Shown here piece by piece: positions 50,402 through 61,500 of a stretch of DNA of 64,000 nucleotides (its first letter is position 1; each line of letters starts with the position of its first letter). The translations under genes were made by a program, and so were the position numbers. The notes under the pieces were generated by a model. It was not told where the DNA came from and did not search any database. It saw nothing but the letters and a program-made list of their open reading frames with translations. Origin of the DNA: Gymnogyps californianus (taxonomy: Eukaryota; Chordata; Aves; Accipitriformes; Cathartidae); the NCBI RefSeq assembly GCF_018139145.2, contig NC_059471.1, positions 204,371,494-204,435,493 of the forward strand, written 5' to 3'.

Positions 50402-51142
50402 TTGCTACAGGCTTGGGGAAGAGTGGCTGGAAAGCTGCCTGGCGGAAAAGGACCTGGGGGTGTTGGTCGACAGCCGGCTGAATATGAGCCGGCAGTGTGC
50501 CCAGGTGGCCAAGAAGGCCAACAACATCCTGGCTTGTGTCAGAAATAGTGTGGCCAGCAGGACTAGGGAAGTGATCGTCCCCCTGTACTCGGCACTGGTG
50601 AGGCCGCACCTCAAATACTGTGTTCAGTTTTGGGCCCCTCACTACAAGAAAGACATTGAGGTGCTGGAGCGTGTCCAAAGAAGAGCAACGAAGCTGGTGA
50701 AGGGTCTAGAGCACAAGTCTTATGAGGAGCAGCTGAGGGAACTGGGGTTGTTTAGCCTGGAGAAAAGGAGGCTCAGGGGAGACCTTATCGCTCTCTACAA
50801 CTACCTGAAAGGAGGTTGTAGCGAGGTGGGTGTCAGACTCTTTTCCCAAGTAACAAGCAATAGGACAAGAGAAAATCGCCTCAAGTTGCACCAGGGGAGG
50901 TTTAGATTGGATATTAGGAAACATTTCTTCACTGAAAGGGTTATCAAGCACTGGAATAGGCTGCCCAGGGCAGTGGTTGAGTCACCATTCCTGGAGGTAT
51001 TTAAAAGACGTGTAGATGTGGTACTTAGGGACATGGCTTAGTGGTGGACTTGGCAGTGTAAGGTTAACAGTTGGACTTGATGATCTTAAAGGTCTTTTCC
51101 AACCTTCGTGATTCTATGATTCTATTCTATGATTCTATGATT
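50402..51142 (+). mobile_element. 5'-truncated CR1 LINE, second subfamily
   Basis: This copy holds the last roughly 740 bases of a CR1: C-terminal ORF2, a short 3' UTR and a tail of ATTCTATG repeats (51111-51142). Its protein and 3' UTR differ clearly from the copies at 24294 and 45345 (for example [20 protein letters not shown] and a GGTTGGACTTGATGATC stem), so it is a different CR1 subfamily. The similarity starts abruptly at about 50402, a typical 5' truncation. The frame is still open to its natural stop at 51041, suggesting modest age. Confidence 0.95.
50403..51041 (+). pseudogene. CR1 ORF2 C-terminal fragment
   Basis: The frame starts at the truncation point and reads [20 protein letters not shown], then [40 protein letters not shown] and finally RLDIRKHFF and [11 protein letters not shown], ending LRDMA before TAG. 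This is the part of ORF2 after the reverse-transcriptase palm. No catalytic motif is included, so the piece cannot be functional. No internal stop or frameshift is seen over about 210 codons. Unlike the other CR1 here, its frame runs through to the family's C-terminus. Confidence 0.92.
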
Positions 51143-54100
51143 GCGATGAAGGATCCATCCGTGATCAGCTTGGGCCTCTGGAAATCTCCAATGTCAATGC
51201 AACTCTCTGGCTGCTGCAAGGTGAGTACTGCTGATCTGAAGAGCACAGTATATAGTTATGCAGAAACATCATTTGTATCCTTATAGTCCAATTGCATATT
51301 TGCATTGCCATGTAAAGAGGCTCTCCACAGGGGGCTCGGCGGGCACCTGGGGGGGGCTCGGGGCTCGGGACTTGATTGTCCCTTCATACGTGCAAAATAA
51401 GGATCTGAACGGCCGATACGCAGTGAAGCTTGAAATGTGAAAACAGCACACAGAAAGTTCAATATGCAATTAACCATAAAAGCAACACTGCCTCAGTTTT
51501 TAGGAGCATTTATAATATGATGCCTGAGCTGATTTAATAGTATGGAAAAGACAGCAACTGACAATGTCTCTCAGAGGAACAGAACAAACACAGGTGTATT
51601 TAAGTCACATACATGTGACAAAAATGGTAAGTGGGAATTAAATGATCAAGATGGTCAAGATTTTCAAAAATTGACTATAATTTTGAAGGCATTTGGGGTA
51701 GTCAAGTTGTAATAGAGGCCTGTTTTTCAGAATGCGCTGAGTAGCCTTCCTCTTACAGCAATGTCTCTGCGTGGTATCTCAAATCAGGCACCCAGGAGCT
51801 GTGACATCCTCAGTGACAGTGGTTTTTGATGCCAGTCACCAGAAGGAAGAGGTGCTCAGAGGCAATGGTCTCGGGTCACACGAACGCTCAGCTCCAGGTT
51901 TGCTGGGACACAGACTGCTCTTCTGCCCATTTCTGTAAGACCTGAGTGCAGCCTGAGCTTACTCAGATTCAACTTAAGTGGGGGTACATTGTATTAATTT
52001 TTAAGAAAGCCTTTTCAGGATTGTTCCATTTCTTTGTTACAAAAAGAACTATGAACTGCGTGGGAAAGGACAGTTAAAACCCTGCCCTCACCGAGTATTC
52101 GATAATTTCTAAAACAGTGGAAAAAATACACATGCAGAATAGAGACAATCAAAAAGGTGAAGAGCCTCAGGGTGAGAGAAATTTCTGGAAAAGCTTCTGT
52201 CTTTGAATCGCGATAGAAAGACTGACAGCTTCAAACTTTGTGAGATAATCCAGATTAATGCCTGTTCATCTTCTCTCTTCCTTCCCTTCCCTTCCTTCAC
52301 CTCTCTCAACCCACCACCTCCTCTCTAGCATAGCTCAAGCCTCAAATTCATCCTTTACTTCAAATTCTCACACATGCGAGTTTATTTCACTCTTCTGAAT
52401 GGAAGCAAATGAATTTTATTTTCATGGCTCACTCTCCCAATGCCTTCTGCACGGTCTGATACATTAATTCAGATTATCATTCTGTGCACTTTTTGCATTA
52501 ATTCTCAACTGACTGACCCTCTTCATCTGTAATTATTACCATGAAGGTTTTGAATATCATTAAACTCTTCTCACCAACTGCATTAACTTTAAAAGGTAAT
52601 TTGATTAATTCTGCAAGCCACTGGTAGATGGAGATTTAACGCCTCATGGAATTTCTGCATTATCAGTACTTTGCAGCAACTAGATCTGAAAGATAAACAA
52701 AATCCTTGGAGACCAGATGAAAAAGGTTGGTTGTTTTTGTGAAAGATTTTAAGTAATTTCGTTAAGCTTTAAAAACAGTGTTCTAAATTGTTTTTCCCAG
52801 AATTACAAACAGATCATTCCTCTGCATTCCCCTGCAGTACTGATTTAATAACTTTTCATTTCTGTGGAACGCATGTATTTCCAGAGCTCAGCCAAAGGTT
52901 CTTCACTTGGGAAAACACAATGACTGTGAGGCAGCAAAAGTTATCAACTGATAAATTGTAGAACAATATAGCCTGCCAAAATAGTCAACATGTAAAGACT
53001 TCACCTAACTTCGAAACTTCTTGGAGACCAAAGAGGCATGCTAATGCAGTTTCAGTGACTGGTGTCACATATAGCTGATGCTAGCATGTTTAAATAAAAG
53101 TGCTGGAGGATGGTAACGGTATAAAAGACTGCGCATAGCATTACTGAGCAGCAATGTGTTGCATTAATGAGCCAGTGTAAGGAATTGCAGATAATAATTC
53201 TCTAGCAGAGATTTCCAACTTCTCTCCGTAGGCATGTCTGATGGCTGTACTGACAACCAGCTCTTTTCTGTGTGTATTACTTCAAGGGTAGCAGAAAGCA
53301 ATATTCATTAAAATTTCAGAAATGTTAACAAAGGCTCAAATCACAGATTAGAGTAGGGAATTAGGGCTACATGTTTCCTTGCATGGCATATATTGAAGTG
53401 TAGTGAAAATAGAAATGTCCCAAGGAACAGGTGTTAATGGAGAGGCAGCATCTGTAGAAACCATCCTGACCCATGCCAGAGCACATCAGCTCCAAAGACA
53501 AACTGCTAACCCAGTGAGGCAGAGCTGCTGGAGAAAGGATGAGTTGATGGGATGGCTGCTCCACAGGGAAGTGCAAATTTATCCCAATTTCCATTGTATA
53601 GGAGAGAAAAACCCATTCTCTACTGTGACAGATGCTAATGAGGAGACTTACAAACAGGGTGAGCTGGTGCTGGGCAGTGGCAGTGGCCACAGCAGGAGCA
53701 GAAGTGTCTGGTCAGCCCCCAGAGAAGCCTCCCTAACTGTGCATGCGTAGAAGGATTTCTGCAAGGGCTGGAAGGCACTCCCTTGCCATGCTCCCGTCCC
53801 TCTGCCATCACCTTTTCTTCCAGCAGAGTGGCACAGAGCAGGCTGTTGAATGGCTGTAGATCTGTCTTGGCATGCAGCTGGTTATGGAGGCAATGGTTTT
53901 TTTACTCTAGAGAATCCTTCAGAATTTGAGTTTGTTTTTTAAGGCTGTAGATCTGGCAGGTGCAAATATACTCTTTGGCATGTCAGCCAGCTGTAACAAG
54001 CACATGGCCAGCAGGCTGGAAGACAACTCTCTGAGGAGCATGCTGTTGTTGTATTTATTTCATATAAACTCTCTGGCTACTAACTGCAATGACCTCCAAT

Positions 54101-55482
54101 GACCTTTTAAACGGAAACATCTAATTAACGTGAGTCAAGGAAACAATACTTTAAGCTATGTCAATACAAGTAAACTGAACTGCTGGGGCACGGGCACACG
54201 CACTGGCCTGTTATTGTCCATCATTTTTCACTGTTAGTTCAATTCCTGGCATGTTTTTGGCATGAACATCTGTTTTTCTCCCATACAATGCTTAGGAATG
54301 GCTCAGGTCTTAGCATGCCAACGTCAGTTCAGATAGGCTGCTGGATGTGGTCTGGTAGATTAGCTATATGTTTGTAAGTCACATGGCCACAGAATGGTGC
54401 TTGGCTCATTTTAGTTACCAAGACAGATCCAATGATTGGAGGATGCAATAAAGGGAAAAGGTGATCACATTTGAAGGGACGATGACTTCAGAAAGATCTT
54501 CCCAGTCTATGCTTCATGATTTTGCATTCTGGTATCCCAAGTGAATGAATTTTTTTTATTGGGTTGTCTCTGGAAGAACACAACTGCTTTCCTTCTCCCC
54601 AAAACTTGCTCCTTTGGCCTAGCAGAACTTGTGGTTTTGCCAGTAATTTGCAGTATGCTTCACAGAATTAAAGTCCTAGGAAAGAACTACTGGGCAGCTC
54701 TAAATACCGCACCTGTAGTTGCATTTGAACTATGTGCTGAAGACCCCAACTAGGACTGCAGAGAAAACATGAGGAAAACAAAAGACTTGGAGAAATGAAG
54801 TGGTTTGTTTGAGGTCTAGTAATAAGTACATATTTGAGTCTTTCATGGCACAGGTAGCAGAAAAGGATCATGATACTATCAAGCACTGTGATACTATTAA
54901 ACACACAAGATATTGAGTTTTCAGAGGACTGTAGTTGCGGGGTTGGTCTTCCTCTCTCCCTGTATCAGGGACCTGAAGGCATCCCCTTCTCCCCTGGGGT
55001 TTGGTTGCTTGGGCTCAGAGCAAGGTTAGACAGGCTGTAGGTGTCCAGCTTCAAAAAGAGCTGTGGGAAGCCTTAGCACAGGTTTGCTGAGGAGCCGCAT
55101 TTAAGCTGAGGCTCCCACCCTTGGTCTCTGCCCGAGCTACGCTGCAGGAAAGCCCACGCCCCATCTCACAGCTAGGCTGGGTACAACAGTGGGAACGCTC
55201 CTGTGCTGCTGAGACTGATGACAACGTGGTCCTGAAGGGCATGAAAAAGGTGCATAGGGAATCATTTTCTTCTGTTTCTAGTAACACAACAACTATGAAG
55301 AATACAGTGAAATTGTCAAGCAGGGGGTTTATAGCAAATAAAAGGAATGATTTTTCTCCCCCCTACAAAATGAGTAATTGAACTGTGAATGCAACACTGC
55401 AGAATGCTGTAAAAAATAAATATATGAATTAGAAAATAGGCTAAACAAATCAATTTACAGAGGACAAATTCATACCCATATT
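51143..55482. other. Non-coding stretch, no gene recognised
   Basis: I see nothing recognisable apart from a polypyrimidine tract at 52267-52327 (CCTT-rich). Frames of up to 115 codons (53403-53750 plus) overlap frames on the other strand and match no family. Confidence 0.55.
52267..52327. repeat. Polypyrimidine tract, CCTT-rich
   Basis: The plus strand is nearly all C and T, with CTTCC/CCTT units, interrupted by a few A residues after 52298. It is low-complexity sequence of the microsatellite kind. Confidence 0.7.
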
Positions 55483-55560
55483 CCAGGCAGTTGGATTACA
55501 TGATCGTTGTAGGTCCCTTCCAACTGAACTATTCTATTCTAGTCTAGTCTAGTCTAGTCT
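55483..55560 (+). mobile_element. Short CR1 3' tail with pentamer repeats
   Basis: About 50 bases match the CR1 3' UTR: GCAGTTGGATTACATGATC, then GTAGGTCCCTTCCAACTG. They are followed by a tail of two ATTCT and four AGTCT units (55531-55560). The stem halves CAGTTGGA and TTCCAACTG pair as in other CR1 3' ends. This is an extremely 5'-truncated insertion of a third CR1 subfamily, whose tail repeat ATTCT seems partly converted to AGTCT and expanded. Confidence 0.85.
55531..55560. repeat. Pentanucleotide microsatellite (ATTCT)2(AGTCT)4
   Basis: Six pentamers in a row form the tail of the CR1 fragment. The first two keep the CR1 tail unit and the next four carry the variant AGTCT, as expected if one mutated unit was multiplied by slippage. 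Confidence 0.9.
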
Positions 55561-58500
55561 ATGTTTTTTTACAATTTTTTTTCGCTACAGAACTGGAGGG
55601 GCGAAGTCAGGCCAAAATCTGGTTGTCATATTTATGTTGAACACTTATTCAGTAATAACAGGGATTCATGGACACAATTTATCACGTTAGCTTTTTGGGA
55701 TAATAAATATAATTTCTTCCTCCAAAACTAGCACATTTGCATATGCACCGTGGTTTGTCTAGGAAAAAGTCCCGGGGGAGCAAGTGCCAATCACCTGGTG
55801 GAGCACAAGATAACGGGGCTGATTGATTAAATGCTGGGATGCTTGCCATGTGGGTCTGCAATGTGAAGGTCCCACTCCAGCAAATGGGACCCACACTAAA
55901 AGGTTTGATGGCTCAAGTTCAATAAGATCCAGAGCTTTCTGTGCACTTGTTAGCTGGCCACAGAAACAGCTTCAATTCCACCCTTAGTTACGGTCTGCAT
56001 ATGTTCAAATTGCTGTTGTAGTTGCTATCTCTACAAGTTTAGAGCCAATTAAACACTTGCTAATGAGCCCTATTGTTAGATCAATGCAGAAAAATTGATC
56101 TACAGAAATAAGTCAGGATCTCTCACCGGTCAGCCTGGCTTTGTTCTCAGCTCAGGAGAAGACAGCGTGCACTTGTTCTGCCCTATTCCAAAAAAGAGTC
56201 TGCCTGCTTCAAACTGTGCTCAATATTCACTTAAATGTATAGACATGCCAGTTGCCATAAAGCAGTGTATTAAAATGCATAATCATACTTCATTTATTGT
56301 GTGTACCTCACTATCTAAGCTACATGGTGTTATTTCTGCTTCCAGACTGGACCAGTTTAAACAGTGAAATAATAGATAATGGACAAAAAACTTCAGAGAC
56401 TAATTTCTGGATAAATAATAGTGCTTTGTTTGATAAAATATATTTTTAATGAATATGTTTTAGTTCATTTATTTTCTGCGTCAGTGCAGTGAAATGGACC
56501 TAAGTCTTTTCCAGGCCTACATTTCTATTATTCTGTAACATATTCCTGCATCAATCAAGTCTTGGAAATAGCAATGTGTCAGACATTTACAGACAAAAAT
56601 ATCTACAGCAAATTTGCACAAATAGAACATCATTATCTTCATTAAACTTCAATGTTGTTTGAAATTCCTAATTTTTTAAAATGTATGCACTGTGAGCTAT
56701 GTAGCATTCCTACTGGATATACAGCTTATATAGAAACACGACGCTCTTGAGTTCTCCTGAAAAACTCTGGATGATATCCGTATGATCTGTTTTATCAATA
56801 AATATATTCATGAGTGGAAACAATAAGCTCTTATTTCCAGTGCCAATCAGTCTCCTTTTTTGCCAATTCAACTGCATATACGCATATATACTTCTTTTTG
56901 CAAGCTTCAGCTGCAGTGGCACTCAAATTACACTGCAACAATGATTTCCCTTGAACACAGAGGGAAAGAAAATGTAAGAAGTTCAAAATGAAACAGCAAA
57001 ATGCTGGTTCCAATACACATTTCATAAGGGTTTGTATTACAAGTGGGCTAGAGCGTGACGGTGGGAGGACAGGGAAGAAAGGCAGCCTGCAGAAGACGCC
57101 ACAGCGGTGGCCATCCTGCCGTCACAAGGCTGGTGGGACCCACGGTGACATCGCAGAGCCCACCCTGCGGCTACTCCCATCTCACAGCATATGCCCCCTC
57201 TCTTTTATTCACCTCTTCATCTCTTTCCAGTAAATCAGAACAGAGACTTTTCAATTCACCTGTTATTACTTTCTGCATTTCTAAAGCCGTTACTACTAAC
57301 TGGGTTACCTCAACGCACTTCACATAAATTAACCATACATTATTTCCCCCCCCAGTCACCATACGGTGCAGGTTAGAAAAGGCAGTTTATAATTCTCTCC
57401 ACAGCCTTGGCATCAGCTGGCTGGCAATGAATCCTTCCCTTAAAATCTCTTTGAATATATATATTTTTTTTAATGTTGTACCATGAGTTATGGGTGTTGC
57501 AATACTGTATTTATACAACTTTAAAACATTTGAATGTGGAATTCACAACAGATGGCTTTTTGTAATGGAAGATAAACGAGCAAGACCTGATTTTAATATT
57601 ATGTGTTGCATATATGTAGGGGAAGGACTGGGCAATGGTAATATCACACAACCCATAATATTTTGTAATGTATGTTGTGATCACTTTGCAGACAACACCA
57701 AAATCCAAGCTAACATATATTTAAGGGATGCAAAACTGACACTAAAAATCCCTTTCAAAAATTTGTGTCCAGATGGGAGAGGAAAATAAACCAGGTTCCT
57801 GAGGTACAATACTCCCCCTAATCTCCCTCAAAGTGGAATCAATCTCATCTAAAGTAAGAGTTTTAAAGTGGATTTGGATACAAAGGAGATGCATATAACT
57901 GCTGAGAGAGCCAGAAGCAGGAAAATGAGCAAAATGTTAGTGATGAAGCATTTATGCACCAACTGCACTGTGCAGCGAAACAAGCACAGGTCTTAATTAG
58001 CAAAACGTCTTCATCCATGACCAACACTTTAAAATTTGTGAGATTATTTACAAATTACTGAAATATTCAGAAAATGCTGTTTGTCGAGATCTATTTTTCA
58101 TCCTGTTGGTTTTGAAAGCTCTTGTACTGTAAGAGGCAAGGAGATATTTGTTGCACATTACTACCAGAGTCCGTGAAAGTAAGGTATGGATACAAATACT
58201 TTCACCATTAGGCATTCAGAAAACAAGAGCTTCAAGTTATCTTCATAAGAGAGACCTTATCAAGGGAGTCACTGGGACTGACTAGACCCCAAAATATTTT
58301 TATCCCTGACCTAACTCATACACAAACCCTGTGGAAATATATGCAGTAAGTTCCCTCAGGTAAGGATTTGGGTGCATTAAGGGAGGCCTGGATTTAGACA
58401 CCACCTAATGTAAAACATAAGTGGCTCCATTTACCTCTGCCGGGATGGCTGATTCCCTCCGTTCCACTTGAACGCTCGTAAGCTTTTTCATCTTAACTAC

Positions 58501-61500
58501 AGAGGTAGATTTTGATGGGCCACAAACTGCTCCAACAACCCCTAAAAGCTCTTAATCTATATCATAGTAAAGAATGCTATTAAGCTTAACTTGTCTTTTC
58601 TGAACATCAGATATACGCACAAACTGGCAAAAATACAAGGAAAATGAAGAAAATACAATGACCATGGAGAAAGTTTGTTCCAAACATAACCCAGCTAGTA
58701 GAAAAAGAGGGAGTGAAGGTGATGGAGAAGACATGATGGTAGACATGTGGGTGTCGCACCCCGGCACACCTATCTCTTCATATTTTTGTTGCTTTGAACA
58801 ATACTGTGCTTCACAAAATAGGGCACTTTCTTACTTGAGAGCAGTAATTTTTCTTCCAGAAACTTAAGAAGAGGATTGCCTTTGGTTTTGTTCTGCATCT
58901 TGTCATCTTCTGTTGTGTTTACAAGTAAGGTATTGATATTTCTTAATCCAGTGGCTAAATTTAATAACTGTTGTCCCTTCATGCTTATTTAAAAGCAGGA
59001 TAGCAAAGGTACAGTTCCCTGATTCCAAATCTTTGGGCCTCAGAGGATAATGGCATTATCTAAAAATCTGTAGCTTTTCGAAGATAAATGCATTCCACTT
59101 TGTCAGCGTTTTGCCAGCTTTTTCAATGCACTGACACCAAACTTATTTTCCCTAACAAAATCTTTGCCAGGATGGAAATCAGTATTCAGCACTAAGAAAA
59201 GCACAACAGCTTGCTGAGTCTCCTGACAATAAAGGAAAGCACAAAAGTCGTATTTTTATTAGTTGTATCTTTATGACAGCACTTAAATACACAGGTGAAT
59301 TCCCAGTATATAAATATTTATTACTAACACAATAAAATACTTATAGTATTGAAAAGTCATTCAAGAACCTAGAAAATATCTTAAGCTTCAATATCAGGGA
59401 GCTTGTAAATGAATGCATAAATAAAAAAATTATGCCTTAATTTAAATGCATTCCTAATTTATATGTTCTGCAGCTTTTAAATCATTTTAAGAAGTTAATT
59501 GAAAGAACAGAATATTTTAATAATTTAAAAAGGCTTCCTGGTTAATTTATAGAATTTATCTCCTTTCATTTTTGCTGTAAACCTTGCACAGGTGAGCTGC
59601 TCCACGAATGAGCTTATAGGCCAGGAAACAACAGAGAGAACAGCTCATTCCTCCAGTCAGTAGTATTTCAGTAGTATTTCAGATCGCTCACAAATTTTCT
59701 TGGCTGGCAAAGTTTGACAAAGCTGAAGATCAAATGGATACCTTGGATCAGATATGGAACATGAGCAGCTTGCGTTAAAAGTCACATAATCTTTGTTATC
59801 CTGGTGTTTTTGCAAGAAGAGCAGAATTTTAAATATGCCTACTTTGAAGATCACTCAATGGGAAAATAGTTGGCTTTTGCACTCTAGCTAAAACACACGT
59901 CTAGTCAGTGGTGGTTGCCACTGAATATTCTCGCTGCAGGATCAAACTTTTTTAAAAATAAAAGGCTGACACAAGTAGCAGTTTCAGATATCTTGGATAT
60001 TTAAGCACAACGTTAGCTAAAGGAATTTATCACATCATCTTCTGAAAATGGGGCCAAACTGGGAAGTCCTTGGAGAGGTCTTCCACTGAGGGCATTCTCA
60101 GTTGCCATTAAGACAGCTGCAGAAATGAGGCAGGTGCTGGTGAAGTTCAGGACAATCTGTCTGGGGAAGGACCGAGGGAGAAAAGGATGGAAGGTGTTGG
60201 GATATGTTCTTGTGCCCAGGCTGGTGGCACGGCACCCAGACAGTGGTGGGGAAGGTGAAAGCAGAGCTGCTGTTTACCGAAGCCCACCACAGCAGGAGAA
60301 GACATTCAGTACAGGCACTGGGAGGCAGAGAGCAAGCCCTCTTTGTGCAGAGGAGGCTGTGGGAGCAGGCAGCACCAGCGAGATTTCAAAGGGATTAGGT
60401 AGGACCATTAGTGGATAGGGAAAGGGAGTAGGCAGGGGATGCTGGAGGAGTGCAAGGCAGTGGCTGGAGAAAGCGGCCAGGCTTATGTGCTCTTCCCAAG
60501 TCCTTTTGCCACTGCAGAGTTCAGAGGATGGGGTGACACAGACCCTTTTTCTGCCTAGGATGGCATTTCTTATGTTCATATTTTCACACTTGAGATGCCA
60601 GAGTGAAATGCTGCTGAGCAGAGAAAAAATAATATCACAGTCTCACAAGAACTAATTGGAGTCAGAAACCACAGAAAACAGCCTGGATATTCAACAATTT
60701 TGTGTGAGATAGTCCTTCACTGAAGCTGGTGAGTTGTGAGTGCAGATGAACAGCGTAGCTGGCCTTGGTGGGAAACCGCTTCTGCAGCAATGTCATCCCA
60801 TGTGCTGCGGGGTTACTGATACAGACATCTTGTTCACTCATAGGGGACCATCAGCATCCCAGTTACAGGAGATAACACAGAAAAAACACTTCTCGCTGCA
60901 AGAGAAGCCACACTGCAAAATGGCTTTCTACAGCCCTGAAAATCTACCTCAGGCTACTGCCAGCGCTAGGGACACCTCTGTCCCATCTGTGTCTCTTCTG
61001 CTGTTTGTCCACACTCAAGCCCGGTGCAGAGGCACTAAACACATCTTCAGGGATGCTTGATGCAGCTGGAGGGGGAGTGCAGCCTGGCTAACCTGCACGC
61101 AGTTTCCTCTCTGAACCAGGGAGAGGGAAAGGCACAAAAGCTGTGCTGAAACCATTCTGCCCCAGCCACTCAGCCCACGCCAGCTCGACCGCATAGGCCA
61201 GGGATGCTGCTTTGGCCCTGGGACATGCTGTCCTTTGAACTCTGCCTGGGCTGTGCCTGGAGAGCTTTGCTGCCAGTGGCTGGAAAGCAGGCAGGGAATT
61301 GCACGGTGCAGGCAGTACCCAGCTCACCTTCACCAGGCATGGGCTAGTGGCAGTGCCTGGCTGGCTCGCTAGTGGGTTTCCCCCTTGCTTATTAAATCTT
61401 CTCCTCTTGCTCCGTGCAAGCCGTCCTCTGAAAACAGTGGCAAACCTCCTGGAAGAGGGCACCAATGCCACCCTTGAAGGGCAATGCCTTCCTACTCCTG

